DNA of 64,000 nucleotides. Origin: Bacteroidota bacterium (GTDB lineage Bacteria > Bacteroidota > Bacteroidia > Chitinophagales > Chitinophagaceae). Where the stretch lies: the NCBI GenBank assembly GCA_013289175.1, contig JABDAN010000002.1, positions 1-64,000 on the forward strand, read 5' to 3'. Positions within the stretch are counted from its first letter, which is position 1. Every line of letters begins with the position of its first letter. Shown piece by piece: positions 1 through 10,974 of this stretch. The position numbers and the translations under genes are program-made. The notes below the pieces were generated by a model. The model made no database searches, had not been told where the DNA came from, and saw only the letters and a list, made by a program, of their open reading frames with translations.

Positions 1-1199
1 AGAAAAAGGAACAGAAAGCAGAAGGAACGGTAGCGAACGATGGCACCGGGAAAGGGGACGGCGTATCCAATCAGGACGAGCTGGCTGATCCCGTAAAAGA
101 GAAAAAACCAGTAGAGTGGATGGGAAACCTGTTTTTTACGCTCGGGGCTTAGGAAAAAAAACAGCACACCGGTAAGCAACAAGAGAATATCGATGGAAGA
201 AACCGATTGGAGCAGGTTTTTTCCTTCCCAGGGATAGGGGCGAAGCCTGGTATTGGCTGCGGCCTGGGGCAACACCTTTAAAAAAGAGATCGGGCCCGGC
301 TGGAGACTGTCTAGGCCGTAGCGGGTGTTTCCATGGAGCCTGAAAAAACTGGATTGGGATTTCACCAGGGGACGGGAAAGCTGGTAGGTGGGGGGTAGAA
401 AAAGGCTGGCCAGAACACAGACAGCTCCAAAAAGATAGATCCGCTTAAAAAAAACAGGGGAAGCGGTTTGTTTTTTTACACTTATCCAGAAAGCCAGGAA
501 GGCCGGAAGAAAAACAGCCAGAAACTGATAGCGGATCAGCAGCAAACCTAATAAACCCAGCGCCAAACCCGGCAGCAGCGTCCAGCGGGGTCGCAGCGCA
601 TATTCCTGGCCGTTATAGAGCGTGATCGCCATAAACAACAACAGCAGCCCCTCGGCCCGGATGCCGCTGCACCAGAAAACAACCGAGGGTACAAAAAAAA
701 TCAGCAGAAAATTCATGCCGGTCCTCGACGGAAAGGCACGCGCCAGCATCTTAAACAACAGCAGGGGTCCTAGGAGGGTTAAAAATTCAAACCAAAGTAC
801 GTCGATATAATAATTCTTGCCGCTCAGCAAATTCAAGATGGCCAGCCCCTTGACCATAAACCACTCTTCAAAATGAGCGATATAAAACAACAAAGCGTCC
901 CAGACCCGGTAATGGGTCAGCTGCAGGGAGAAAACCGGTCCGAATTCCCGAAAAAAACGGACGGGATGAACAATCAGCAGATTGGTCTGGTCCCTTGATT
1001 CCAGGAAATAATACCAGGTGTCGTCACCACCGTAAAAATGTAGAAATAGCCAGCCATAGAGGCATCCCATGAATATTTTAAACAATAAAATAGAAGCCGT
1101 GTGATAGATGGTAAAAGGGAATATTTTGCGCCGTATGATAAAATGCATCAAAATAATTCCTGAAAACAGGTAAAAGAAAAACAGAAAGTATGCAAGCAT
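1..1199 (-). CDS. Polytopic membrane protein, partial at window start (glycan polymerase / GT39-like class uncertain)
   Basis: Manual reverse-strand translation from ATG at 1199 (MLAYFLFFFYLFSGIILMHFIIRRKIFPF...) stays open to base 1 with many hydrophobic segments; absent from the ORF track because it is truncated; next to glycosyltransferases. Confidence 0.75.
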   Translation of the reverse strand, partial: MLAYFLFFFYLFSGIILMHFIIRRKIFPFTIYHTASILLFKIFMGCLYGWLFLHFYGGDDTWYYFLESRDQTNLLIVHPVRFFREFGPVFSLQLTHYRVWDALLFYIAHFEEWFMVKGLAILNLLSGKNYYIDVLWFEFLTLLGPLLLFKMLARAFPSRTGMNFLLIFFVPSVVFWCSGIRAEGLLLLFMAITLYNGQEYALRPRWTLLPGLALGLLGLLLIRYQFLAVFLPAFLAFWISVKKQTASPVFFKRIYLFGAVCVLASLFLPPTYQLSRPLVKSQSSFFRLHGNTRYGLDSLQPGPISFLKVLPQAAANTRLRPYPWEGKNLLQSVSSIDILLLLTGVLFFFLSPERKKQVSHPLYWFFLFYGISQLVLIGYAVPFPGAIVRYRSFCFLFLF

Positions 1200-1257
1200 G
1201 GGAACTTTACCTGATTTTGAATCCCCAAATCTATAAATTTGAATTTAATATCGACGG

Positions 1258-2436
1258 ATGATCCTGAATCAGCCTGAAAAGCAGAGAAAAAAAATCGCAT
1301 TGGTGGCCAATAGTGCCTGGTCCTTGTATAATTTTCGGATGGACCTGATCCGTCACCTCCTGATTCGTTTTGATGTACTGATCATCGCACCCAGCGACGA
1401 GTTTACGGTCGAATTAACCAAGGCAGGCTGCAGTTTTCTCAACATCCGGTTCAATAACCGCTCAGAAAACCCGCTTTTGGACTACGGATTGTACCAGGCC
1501 CTAAAAAAAATATACCAAACGGTTCAGCCGGATTTTATTTTTCACTACGTCATCAAACCCAATATTTATGGATCGATGGCTGCGGCAAAAACCGGGATTC
1601 AGTCCGTAGCGGTCGTGACGGGCCTAGGTTATACTTTTGACCGGCGTAACTGGCTCAACCGGGTGGTTTCCTTTCTTTATCGACGGGCATTTAAAAAAGC
1701 CCAAGAAGTGTGGTTTCTCAACGAGGAAGACGCCAACCTGTTCATTGAAAAAAAATTGGTCGGTGCGGGAAAAATTAAAATTTTACCGGGAGAGGGAATC
1801 AATACGGCGCATTTTTTTCCCCAGGCCCACAGGCCGGTTGCCCGAACCAAGGCCTTTCAGTTTCTGATGGGAACGCGTTTGCTGAAATCAAAGGGGGTGG
1901 GGGTTTACGTCGATGCCGCCCGGATCCTGAAGAATAAATACCGCGATATCCGTTTTGAACTGATTGGTTTTTTTGAAAAGCATCATCCCGATTCCATTTC
2001 AGAATCGGAGTTGAAATACTGGCAGAAAAAGGGGGTGATACACTACGGGGGATTTGCAAAAGATGTCCGGCCCTTCTTGCGGCAGGCGGATTGTTTTGTC
2101 TTTCCTTCTTTTTACCACGAAGGCATACCCCGCTGTCTGCTGGAAGCGGCTGCCATGGAAATTCCCATCATCACTTCCCTGATTACGGGTTGTAAGGAAG
2201 TGGTTAGAGAAGGCGAAAATGGATTTTTATGCGCGCCCAACCAGGTAAGAGACCTGGTAAACCGTATGGAGGAAATGATGGCCCTGCCAGCCGTTCGCCG
2301 CACAGAAATGGGAAAAAATGGCCGGGCGCTCGTGACGGAAAAATTTGGCATAGAAAGGATTCTGGCTGAATACGATAAAACCTTGCAGGTTCTTGAGGAT
2401 CCGGAAACAACAAGTATAAAAAATCAGGTTTTTTAA
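1258..2436 (+). CDS. Glycosyltransferase family 4 / GT1-like
   Basis: 392 aa; N-terminal KIALVANSAWSLYNFR and C-terminal FPSFYHEGIPRCLLEAAAMEIPIITS typical of GT4. Confidence 0.85.
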   Translation: MILNQPEKQRKKIALVANSAWSLYNFRMDLIRHLLIRFDVLIIAPSDEFTVELTKAGCSFLNIRFNNRSENPLLDYGLYQALKKIYQTVQPDFIFHYVIKPNIYGSMAAAKTGIQSVAVVTGLGYTFDRRNWLNRVVSFLYRRAFKKAQEVWFLNEEDANLFIEKKLVGAGKIKILPGEGINTAHFFPQAHRPVARTKAFQFLMGTRLLKSKGVGVYVDAARILKNKYRDIRFELIGFFEKHHPDSISESELKYWQKKGVIHYGGFAKDVRPFLRQADCFVFPSFYHEGIPRCLLEAAAMEIPIITSLITGCKEVVREGENGFLCAPNQVRDLVNRMEEMMALPAVRRTEMGKNGRALVTEKFGIERILAEYDKTLQVLEDPETTSIKNQVF

Positions 2437-2449
2437 GGACCTCCCTGGT

Positions 2450-3373
2450 TTATTTCCTTCCCTTATTTTCTGCCTGACTCAAAAATTCCAAGACACCCGA
2501 AGCCCTGATCTTTTCTTCCCATCGCCAGCTATCCAGAGCGGGAAAGGCATAGGGAAATTGGATGATCCTCTCCCAGGTCAGGTTGGAAAGGTCTTCTTTT
2601 AATAAAAAATAGTTGCCTCCATATCGTTCCTGGAATTCCGCCATCCAAAAATAATTGGTACTGATTATGGGGATTTTCATGGCAGCGTACTCCAGGAATT
2701 TTGTAGAAGTTTGAGCATTGTACGGTTCTTCATCCGGAATAAAATTTACCGAATAACTTGCCCGGACCAGATAACTGGGAACCTCCTTCCACGGCACGGC
2801 GGTTTGAAATAAAATATTGGAACAATGTGCAAAGGTTTTGGAGAGCCCGCTTTCGTCCTTGCCCAGCACGAGGATGGAGTGCGCTTTGAGGTTGCCCTGA
2901 TCAAATACCTTCAGTAGCTTTTCCAGTTTTCTGGTCGCGGAAAGATTTCCGGAATAGATAAAATCGAATTCCTTTTTTCCTGCGGGGATCTCGGATGGTT
3001 GCAAAAAGGATTCGCCGACCCCCATATCCCGATAGCCAAAAGGCACTTCGTCATGGATATTTATTTGTTCCCGGACATATTCATTGAGGTAGAGACGGAA
3101 ATGTGGACGGGGTGTGAACCGGCTTTTCAGAAAATCCTTCATCTTACGGTAAGGTGGAACCGAAGCGGAAGAGTATTCATGGATGATCAGTTTTTTTTTG
3201 TTAAACGCCCGGGGATAAAATCCCATCAGATACCAGTATACATCCGCACCCGATTCATTTTCCCTGCCATAGGTGGCCACGCAGGTCTCTATGTTTTGCA
3301 TTAGAAAAAAATCCTGGTAAGCGGCGAGTTCAGGCAAAAAAGCTTGGTGATTGTGTACGAAGGCGATCTTCAT
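2450..3373 (-). CDS. Glycosyltransferase (GT-B fold, group 1-like)
   Basis: 307 aa; TSTKFLEYAAMKIPIISTNY motif near C-terminus resembles GT-B sugar-nucleotide binding region. Confidence 0.65.
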   Translation of the reverse strand: MKIAFVHNHQAFLPELAAYQDFFLMQNIETCVATYGRENESGADVYWYLMGFYPRAFNKKKLIIHEYSSASVPPYRKMKDFLKSRFTPRPHFRLYLNEYVREQINIHDEVPFGYRDMGVGESFLQPSEIPAGKKEFDFIYSGNLSATRKLEKLLKVFDQGNLKAHSILVLGKDESGLSKTFAHCSNILFQTAVPWKEVPSYLVRASYSVNFIPDEEPYNAQTSTKFLEYAAMKIPIISTNYFWMAEFQERYGGNYFLLKEDLSNLTWERIIQFPYAFPALDSWRWEEKIRASGVLEFLSQAENKGRK

Positions 3374-3431
3374 GGGATGTTAAAATTATAGAATAGATTA
3401 ACAGGCTCTTCGTAAATTTGCGGTTTCCCCG

Positions 3432-5654
3432 ATGAACATGGATATTACTGTCAAAACCGCTGAACAACTCAGGCTAACGCCGGAAGAGTTTGATCTTATT
3501 TGTCAGAAACTGGGACGCACTCCCAATTTTACCGAACTCTGCGCCTTCAGTGCGATGTGGAGTGAACATTGCAGTTATAAAAACTCCATCCGCTGGCTGA
3601 AAACGCTTCCGCGGGACGGAAAAAAAATGCTGGTCAAAGCCGGAGAGGAAAACGCCGGCCTCATGGATATCGGCGACGGTCTGGGAGTGGTTTTCAAAAT
3701 TGAATCGCACAACCATCCTTCCGCCATAGAACCCTTTCAGGGAGCAGCCACGGGCGTAGGAGGAATCCACCGGGATATTTTTACCATGGGAGCGCGTCCC
3801 ATTGCTTCACTCAATTCACTTCGTTTTGGAAAGTTGGAAGACCCGCAAACCCAACACCTGCTGGCTGGCGTGGTGCATGGGATCGGCCATTACGGAAATT
3901 GTTTCGGGGTTCCAACCGTAGCAGGCGAAATATATTTTGATGAATGTTACCATACCAATCCCCTGGTAAACGCGATGAGTGTCGGCATCGTTCAAAAAGG
4001 GAAAACCATTTCGGCTACCGCACTGGGTAAAGGAAATCCTGTTTTTTTTGTGGGCAGCGCAACAGGTAAGGATGGCATCGGGGGCGCTTCTTTTGCCTCT
4101 GCCAATATCACCAAGGAATCTGTTCAGGAACTCCCTGCCGTGCAAGTGGGAGATCCCTTTCAGGAGAAAAAACTTTTGGAAGCCTGTCTGGAAGTAATTG
4201 AAACGGGTGCCGTGGTGGGCATGCAGGATATGGGTGCTGCCGGCATCATTTGTTCGACGGCTGAAATGAGTGCCAAAGGTGAAGTCGGTATGCGCATCGA
4301 TTTAGATAAAGTGCCTACCCGCCAATCGGGTATGAAGGCCTGGGAGCTCTTGCTTAGTGAAAGCCAGGAGCGCATGCTGATGGTCGTGGAAAAAGGAAAA
4401 GAGAAAAAAGTCACCGCGATTTTTGAAAAGTGGGATCTTCCCTGTTCCAATATCGGTGAAGTAACCAATGACAAGCTGCTGAGTTTTTATCATGAAGGAC
4501 AACTACAGGCCGTCATACCCGCCGAGGAACTGGTCCTGGGGGGAGGCGCCCCGCAATACACGCGCCCATTCAGTGAACCGGCTTATTTTGCAAAAATAAA
4601 AGCTTTCGATCCGGACTCTATTGCGCCATCAGAAAATCTGCAGGCGGTCGCCGACGCCCTCATCCGACTTCCGTCCATCGCCTCCAAACGTTGGATCAGC
4701 GTACAATATGACAGCACGGTCGGCGCTGCCAATACGTCTACCAATGAGCCTTCGGATGCGGCCGTGGTCGTCGTCTTGGGAACAACCAAGGGGATCGCGA
4801 TGACAACCGACTGCAACAGCCGTTACGTGCTGGCCGATCCACAAAAAGGCGCGATGATCGCTGTGGCAGAAGCCGCGCGCAACCTGGTTTGTACGGGTGC
4901 CATTCCACTGGGCGTGACCAACTGCCTTAATTTTGGAAATCCTTATGATCCGGAAGTATACTACCAGTTTGTTCACGCGGTAAAAGGAATGGGAGAAGCC
5001 TGTATTAAATTTGATACCCCCGTTACCGGAGGAAACGTCAGCTTTTATAATCAGCATCCGGAAGGGGCAATATATCCCACACCGACCATCGGAATGGTTG
5101 GTCTGCTGGAAGACACGCAAAAGAAAATGACCCTGTTTTTTAAGCGTCCCGGAGACCTGATTTTTATGATCGGGAAATCCAGGAACGATATCAATTCATC
5201 TGCTTTTCTTCATGCCCTCCACGGGGTGGAGTTTAGTCCGGCTCCTTATTTTGATCTGGAGGAAGAATATCAAATGCAGTCCAGGCTTTTGACCTGTATC
5301 CAGGAGGGACTCGTGGAATCGGCACATGATGTGGCCGAAGGGGGTTTGTTTGTGGCGCTGGCAGAAAGCGGATTTCACCGTAACCTGGGATTTTCCGTGC
5401 ACTGCCAAGATGAATCCTTCCGCCGGGATGCGTATTGGTTTGGAGAATCACAGAGCCGGGTGGTGGTTTCGGTCCAGCGGGAGAAGGTGAAAGCTTTTGA
5501 AAAACGAATGGAGGGAATGGCACTTGAAAAACTGGGTATGGTGACCCCTTCCGGGGTGGAAGTGGACAGCGAAAACTGGGGTGATATCCGGGAGTGGAAA
5601 CATGAATACGATACAGCCATCGAAAAAGAAATGATGTCAATTGTTGAGGCATGA
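3432..5654 (+). CDS. purL: Phosphoribosylformylglycinamidine synthase subunit PurL (small form)
   Basis: 740 aa; MWSEHCSYKNS, KIESHNHPSAIEPFQGAATGVGGIHRDIF, DMGAAGIICSTAEMS motifs. Confidence 0.97.
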   Translation: MNMDITVKTAEQLRLTPEEFDLICQKLGRTPNFTELCAFSAMWSEHCSYKNSIRWLKTLPRDGKKMLVKAGEENAGLMDIGDGLGVVFKIESHNHPSAIEPFQGAATGVGGIHRDIFTMGARPIASLNSLRFGKLEDPQTQHLLAGVVHGIGHYGNCFGVPTVAGEIYFDECYHTNPLVNAMSVGIVQKGKTISATALGKGNPVFFVGSATGKDGIGGASFASANITKESVQELPAVQVGDPFQEKKLLEACLEVIETGAVVGMQDMGAAGIICSTAEMSAKGEVGMRIDLDKVPTRQSGMKAWELLLSESQERMLMVVEKGKEKKVTAIFEKWDLPCSNIGEVTNDKLLSFYHEGQLQAVIPAEELVLGGGAPQYTRPFSEPAYFAKIKAFDPDSIAPSENLQAVADALIRLPSIASKRWISVQYDSTVGAANTSTNEPSDAAVVVVLGTTKGIAMTTDCNSRYVLADPQKGAMIAVAEAARNLVCTGAIPLGVTNCLNFGNPYDPEVYYQFVHAVKGMGEACIKFDTPVTGGNVSFYNQHPEGAIYPTPTIGMVGLLEDTQKKMTLFFKRPGDLIFMIGKSRNDINSSAFLHALHGVEFSPAPYFDLEEEYQMQSRLLTCIQEGLVESAHDVAEGGLFVALAESGFHRNLGFSVHCQDESFRRDAYWFGESQSRVVVSVQREKVKAFEKRMEGMALEKLGMVTPSGVEVDSENWGDIREWKHEYDTAIEKEMMSIVEA

Positions 5655-6640
5655 CCAAATCATCCACCATTGTCGTTACAGGCGCTGCAGGATTTATTGG
5701 CAGCTGTCTCACCGGTTTTCTCAATGAACAGGGATATGATAACCTCATCCTGGTCGATGAATTCAGCCGGCTGGATAAGGTCAATAATCTGAAAGGAAAA
5801 AAATTCAGGAACCAGGTGGAACGAGACGATTTCTTCCAGTGGCTGGATCTGAGAAAGCCGGTCGTGGAATTTGTTTTTCATCTGGGTGCCAGAACAGACA
5901 CCACCGAATTCGATTATGCGGTCCACGAGCGGTTAAACCTCCAGTATTCGCAATCAGTCTGGGACTACTGCATGCTCAAACAAATTCCGCTGGTGTACGC
6001 TTCTTCAGCGGCTACTTACGGATCAGGAGCGCTCGGATACAGCGATGACCACGAACTGCCTTTCAAACTCGAACCCCTGAATGCCTACGGTATATCAAAA
6101 AACGAATTCGACAAATGGGCCATCCGACAGCAAAGCCATCCGCCGTTTTGGGCAGGCTTAAAATTTTTCAATGTTTACGGTCCCAATGAATACCACAAAG
6201 GCCGGATGGCCAGCGTAATCTGGCACGCCTTTCAGCAAATAAAAAAAAGCGGAAGGGTAAAACTTTTTAAATCCCATCGTCCCGATTTTGAGGACGGCCA
6301 GCAACTCCGTGATTTTATTTATGTAAAAGATATTTTAGAAGTTTGTTTTTGGATGATGAAAAATTTCCAGCAGATACCCCTCAGTGGTTTGTACAATCTG
6401 GGTACCGGTCAGGCCCGGACTTTTGAGGCACTCGTTCGCGCTACTTTCCAGGGAGCCGGTCAGCCGGTAAATATTGATTACATTGATATGCCGGAAGATA
6501 TCCGGGATAAATACCAGTATTTTACGGAAGCACGCATGGAAAAATTGCAGGCGGCCGGATATACCCAACCTTTTTATTCACTGGAAGAAGGCGTTTTGGA
6601 CTATGTCAAAAATTATCTTTCAACCCCTAATTTTTATTAA
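5651..6640 (+). CDS. hldD: ADP-L-glycero-D-manno-heptose-6-epimerase
   Basis: VVTGAAGFIGSCL Rossmann motif, YASSAATYG, NAYGISKNEFD; ATGA overlap with purL. Confidence 0.88.
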   Translation: MTKSSTIVVTGAAGFIGSCLTGFLNEQGYDNLILVDEFSRLDKVNNLKGKKFRNQVERDDFFQWLDLRKPVVEFVFHLGARTDTTEFDYAVHERLNLQYSQSVWDYCMLKQIPLVYASSAATYGSGALGYSDDHELPFKLEPLNAYGISKNEFDKWAIRQQSHPPFWAGLKFFNVYGPNEYHKGRMASVIWHAFQQIKKSGRVKLFKSHRPDFEDGQQLRDFIYVKDILEVCFWMMKNFQQIPLSGLYNLGTGQARTFEALVRATFQGAGQPVNIDYIDMPEDIRDKYQYFTEARMEKLQAAGYTQPFYSLEEGVLDYVKNYLSTPNFY

Positions 6641-6643
6641 CCC

Positions 6644-7441
6644 ATGATCAATAAGATTGGCATTATTGGTGGCGGCAACCTGGGCATGGCCATTGCCGAA
6701 GGACTTATTCAAAGTGGATTCATCAATCCGGGCCATATCCTGATCACCCGCCGTTCCATCGAACATCTCCATGCCCTGGAAAGAAAGGGCGTTCTGGTCA
6801 GCACGCACAATGAAGACGCGTTAAATTATGCCGGCTTGATCATCCTGGCGGTAAAACCTTTTCAAGTGGATGAAGTCCTCACGAAAATGAAAGAGGGATT
6901 TAAAAAAGGGAAACATATCCTGGTTTCCGTGGTGACCGGCGTAGGCATACCCCATCTGGCCAGTCTGGTACCCGATCAGATACCCATCGTCCGGGCCATG
7001 CCCAATACTGCCATCGCCATCCGGGAATCCATGACCTGCCTGGCGGGGAAGGACGTGAATCCGGAACAATTCCAGGAAATCATGGAGATCTTTAACCAAT
7101 TGGGAAGTGCCGTCCGCATCGAGGAAAAACTCATGGATGCGGCCACCGTACTGGGCGCCTGCGGGACCGCTTTTGCCATGCGCTATATCCGGGCCAATAT
7201 TCAGGGAGGAATCGAAATTGGCTTTGATGCGGCCACAGCCAGTCTGATTGCCGCCCAAACCGTCAAAGGGGCGGCTGAATTGTTGTTGAAAAAGCAAACC
7301 CATCCCGAACAGGAGATTGACAAAGTAACCACTCCCAAGGGCTGTACCATCGCTGGCCTCAATGAAATGGAACACCGGGGTTTCAGCTCCTCGCTCATCA
7401 AAGGGCTGGTAGCCAGCTACCAGAAGATCGGCCACGATTAA
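6644..7441 (+). CDS. proC: Pyrroline-5-carboxylate reductase
   Basis: IGIIGGGNLGMAIAEGL, VRAMPNTA, VTTPKGCTIAGLNEME motifs. Confidence 0.95.
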   Translation: MINKIGIIGGGNLGMAIAEGLIQSGFINPGHILITRRSIEHLHALERKGVLVSTHNEDALNYAGLIILAVKPFQVDEVLTKMKEGFKKGKHILVSVVTGVGIPHLASLVPDQIPIVRAMPNTAIAIRESMTCLAGKDVNPEQFQEIMEIFNQLGSAVRIEEKLMDAATVLGACGTAFAMRYIRANIQGGIEIGFDAATASLIAAQTVKGAAELLLKKQTHPEQEIDKVTTPKGCTIAGLNEMEHRGFSSSLIKGLVASYQKIGHD

Positions 7442-7591
7442 TCACCAACTGATAATCAAGTGATTGTCTTGAAATGTGCATAAATCCCGGCCGTTTCGCT
7501 TGCATTTATTGAAATATAGAGGGAAATTTACCGTTATAGCCGTAAGAGTAATCCCTTAGCCGCTTAACAGAATATGTTAAGAATCCAAACC

Positions 7592-7792
7592 ATGAAAACC
7601 AAAACCAGCAGTTACGTACTTGCTTTAGAAATACTGATTATTATACTTTTTCACGCCGCCAAGATCAACCAGGCTGAAAAACATCCCGCCGATACCGCCT
7701 TTACCCAGTCGGCTAGGACCGTGGCCCTTCGCAGACAAGCTGCTGAAAATAAGTCCGGTTTTGAATACATGCTGGTCAATCTCATCAAATAA
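7592..7792 (+). CDS. Small single-TM hypothetical protein
   Basis: 66 aa from second Met (MKTKTSSYVLALEILIIILFHAAK...); intergenic, no competing ORF. Confidence 0.45.
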   Translation: MKTKTSSYVLALEILIIILFHAAKINQAEKHPADTAFTQSARTVALRRQAAENKSGFEYMLVNLIK

Positions 7793-7967
7793 TATTTCCC
7801 CTGGTCTTTCTGTACTCCATTTATCCACAATCTGTTTTTACCTTTTCGGACGAATGAAAAATTTGCCGTAGGTTTGCATGACCTTCTGGTTACTGTTTTA
7901 CATCTGTAATTCAACAGGTCATATCATTTTAATTTACTGAGTTCTTCGTTGTCTTAATATAAGTATT

Positions 7968-9614
7968 ATGGCCAAATATATTTTTGTTACAGGAGGTGTT
8001 ACTTCTTCGCTGGGGAAAGGAATTATAGCCGCATCCCTGGCTAAATTGTTACAGGCCAGGGGCATCCGGGTAACCATTCAAAAGTTCGATCCCTACATCA
8101 ATGTAGATCCCGGTACCCTCAATCCATATGAACACGGAGAATGCTTTGTCACCGAAGACGGTGCGGAGACGGATTTGGACCTGGGTCACTATGAGCGGTA
8201 CTTGAATATTTTTACTTCCCAGGCCAACAATGTTACCACCGGCAGAATTTATCAAACCGTCATCAACAAAGAAAGAGAAGGTGCCTATCTGGGAAAGACG
8301 GTCCAGGTGGTTCCCCATATCACAGATGAAATAAAAAGAAGAATGCTGCTGATTGGTCAGCGCAATGAATACGATGTGATCATCACCGAACTCGGGGGTA
8401 CGGTCGGTGACATCGAGTCCCTGCCTTTTATTGAAGCGGTTCGCCAGTTGCAGTGGGAGCTACCCGAAGAAGACGTGGTGGTGATTCACCTGACGCTGAT
8501 TCCCTACCTGAAGGCAGCCAAGGAGCTAAAAACAAAACCAACCCAACACAGCGTACGGATGCTGAGTCAGGAAGGCGTGACACCCGATGTCATCGTCTGC
8601 AGGACGGAAGAACCCCTTTCTCCGGAAATTCGCAAAAAAATAGCTCTTTTCTGCAATGTCAAGGTGGAAGCGGTCATCGAAGCAGCCGACGCATCCACGA
8701 TCTACGAGGTGCCGGTAACCATGATGAAGGAAAAACTCGACTTGATTTGCCTGAAAAAACTCAACATCACCAACTACCCGGATGCGGAGCTCACCAAATG
8801 GAAGGAATTCCTGGACAAACTCCGGCATCCCAAATCAAAAGTTACCATCGGACTCATCGGGAAATATATTGAGTTGCAGGATGCATATAAATCCATATTG
8901 GAGTCCTTCGTTCACGCAGGCGCCATGAATGAATGCAAGGTGCAAATCCTGAATGTACACAGCGAATCGATTACGCCCGACAACGTGGGCGAAAAACTGG
9001 GGAACCTGGACGGACTGCTGGTAGCACCGGGATTTGGCCACCGGGGCATCGAGGGCAAGATCACAGCCGTCAAATACGCCCGGGAAAATAAGCTGCCTTT
9101 CTTTGGAATTTGTTTGGGGATGCAAATGGCAGTTATTGAATTTGCCCGCAATATCCTGGGTCTTTCAAAAGCCCATTCCACAGAAATGCAAGCTGATACG
9201 CCTACGCCGGTCATTGACCTGATGGAACATCAGAAAAAAATTACCGTAAAGGGCGGGACCATGCGGCTCGGCGCTTATCCTTGCGCCATAGAAAATGATA
9301 CCCTGGCTAAGACAATTTATGGCAAATCACTGATTTCTGAGAGACACCGTCACCGCTATGAGTTCAACAACGAATACCTTTCGCAGTTTGAAGAAGCCGG
9401 CATGATCGCCAGCGGTAAAAACCCGGAAAGCGGCCTGGTGGAAATCATTGAACTGCCAAACCATCCCTTTTTTATCGGGGTTCAATACCATCCGGAACTG
9501 AAGAGTTCTGTAGAAAACCCGCAACCCATTTTTGTGCATTTTATTAAAGCCGCCAAGGAATTTGCCAGTAAGCGCGTATCCAGAAATGCGGTTTTAGAAA
9601 GAGAAATGATCTAA
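7968..9614 (+). CDS. pyrG: CTP synthase
   Basis: [38 protein letters not shown], GATase FGICLGMQ and QYHPEL. Confidence 0.98.
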   Translation: MAKYIFVTGGVTSSLGKGIIAASLAKLLQARGIRVTIQKFDPYINVDPGTLNPYEHGECFVTEDGAETDLDLGHYERYLNIFTSQANNVTTGRIYQTVINKEREGAYLGKTVQVVPHITDEIKRRMLLIGQRNEYDVIITELGGTVGDIESLPFIEAVRQLQWELPEEDVVVIHLTLIPYLKAAKELKTKPTQHSVRMLSQEGVTPDVIVCRTEEPLSPEIRKKIALFCNVKVEAVIEAADASTIYEVPVTMMKEKLDLICLKKLNITNYPDAELTKWKEFLDKLRHPKSKVTIGLIGKYIELQDAYKSILESFVHAGAMNECKVQILNVHSESITPDNVGEKLGNLDGLLVAPGFGHRGIEGKITAVKYARENKLPFFGICLGMQMAVIEFARNILGLSKAHSTEMQADTPTPVIDLMEHQKKITVKGGTMRLGAYPCAIENDTLAKTIYGKSLISERHRHRYEFNNEYLSQFEEAGMIASGKNPESGLVEIIELPNHPFFIGVQYHPELKSSVENPQPIFVHFIKAAKEFASKRVSRNAVLEREMI

Positions 9615-9664
9615 CCCCTGGTTGCTGGGTTTACTTCCCGGCGCTCGCTTCCAACAGCTTCGTT

Positions 9665-10510
9665 TCACTGAGATTTGGGAAAGGCCCAGACCAAAAAATC
9701 CGGAAATACTTTTCGCCAGCTCTTATAGTCGTGTGTGCCGGTCGGTGACTGAACATAGACCATTCCATCGGGAGACACGACATTTTTCCGCTTTAATAGA
9801 TCCATAATATCTTTGGTATCATCAATGACATCGATCACACTGTCTTTATCCCGGTCCTCCTTTTCTTCTGCAGCGCCGGCATAAAACCAGTACTGAAGCC
9901 CCGGCTTTTTTCTAGATGCTTTGAGCTTGGCGTACATGATCCGGTTTTTTTCATCCGAATAATTACTGTCTTCTGCGGCCAGGTCCCTCCACCAAAAGGA
10001 GCCGGACAATACCCCGACCTTGCTGATCTTATCGGGATGGTTCCAGGCGATATCAAATGCAGACAGTCCACCCAGGGAGCAACCCACGATCGCAACGGAT
10101 TGAAATTTTCGGACGCCGGATTGTTTCTTCGCATAAGGATAGAGTTCACTATTGATAAAATCATCGTAGAAGGCAGCCTGACTGCCCCGGCCCAGGTAAT
10201 CGGGCTTGCCGCTCACTCCATATTCTTTCATGCGGTCGGAGGCTTCCACGCCAATGATCACCAGCGGCAAAATCTTCCCCGCTTTATATAAACTATCCAT
10301 CGTTTCCTTTACACCGAGGGAATCCATGTCCTGACCGTCATTTACAATGAGCAGGTTATAATCCGAACGATCGCTGGGGGGCGGTGTATGCAGAATATGA
10401 AGCGTTATGGATTGTTGCAGGTGTTTGGAGTAGAGATGATCATCCATCTTTTCAGCCTTTTTACAGGCCGTCGCCACCAATAACAAACAAAGACCCCAGT
10501 AAGTTCTCAT
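9665..10510 (-). CDS. Putative esterase (esterase D-like alpha/beta hydrolase), lipoprotein
   Basis: Signal/lipobox-like LLLVATAC; GCSLGG nucleophile elbow; IMYAKLKASRKKPGLQYWFYAG. Confidence 0.75.
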   Translation of the reverse strand: MRTYWGLCLLLVATACKKAEKMDDHLYSKHLQQSITLHILHTPPPSDRSDYNLLIVNDGQDMDSLGVKETMDSLYKAGKILPLVIIGVEASDRMKEYGVSGKPDYLGRGSQAAFYDDFINSELYPYAKKQSGVRKFQSVAIVGCSLGGLSAFDIAWNHPDKISKVGVLSGSFWWRDLAAEDSNYSDEKNRIMYAKLKASRKKPGLQYWFYAGAAEEKEDRDKDSVIDVIDDTKDIMDLLKRKNVVSPDGMVYVQSPTGTHDYKSWRKVFPDFLVWAFPKSQ

Positions 10511-10539
10511 AGAATAAAGATAGAAAATGCAACATTAGT

Positions 10540-10570
10540 TTGGATAACAAGGGTTATGATCGTAAATTTG
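10540..10570 (+). promoter_or_regulatory. Bacteroidetes-type promoter of tRNA-fMet
   Basis: TTTG (TTG 10540-10542), 20-nt spacer, TAAATTTG at 10563-10570, 10 nt before tRNA start; matches the -33 TTTG / -7 TAnnTTTG consensus. Confidence 0.7.
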
Positions 10571-10580
10571 CCCTCCACAT

Positions 10581-10655
<75 letters not shown>

Positions 10656-10672
10656 AAACCTTCTCATAATTG

Positions 10673-10696
10673 AACCCCTGTTAATCAGGGGTTTTT
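10673..10696 (+). terminator. Intrinsic terminator after tRNA-fMet
   Basis: AACCCCTG-TTAAT-CAGGGGTT perfect 8-bp stem followed by T run. Confidence 0.85.
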
Positions 10697-10974
10697 GTAT
10701 TTCGGATCGAGTTATTTGAATTGAATCGTGGAAGGTTTGTTGTAGGCGCTTCACCTTAAATCTGAAGTGACGAATTTTCTTCTTTTTTGCCATTAACAAA
10801 CCATACTCCGTGGTAGCTAACGATACCCAAACGATGGAGACTATTTCAATTTCTGATCCTTCACTCATCCAGACAAGGAACGCTTTTGCATTCAAAAATG
10901 TTAAAATATTTTTATCTAAATCCATTCTGAATCAGGTCAGGCAAAATTCAAAAAAGTATCAGGTAAATTACCTT

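Noticed and set aside
5233-5784. Minus-strand ORF of 183 aa across the purL/hldD junction
   Set aside because: Opposite-strand shadow; both plus-strand genes are unambiguous.
6821-7435. Minus-strand ORF of 204 aa
   Set aside because: Shadow of proC on the opposite strand.
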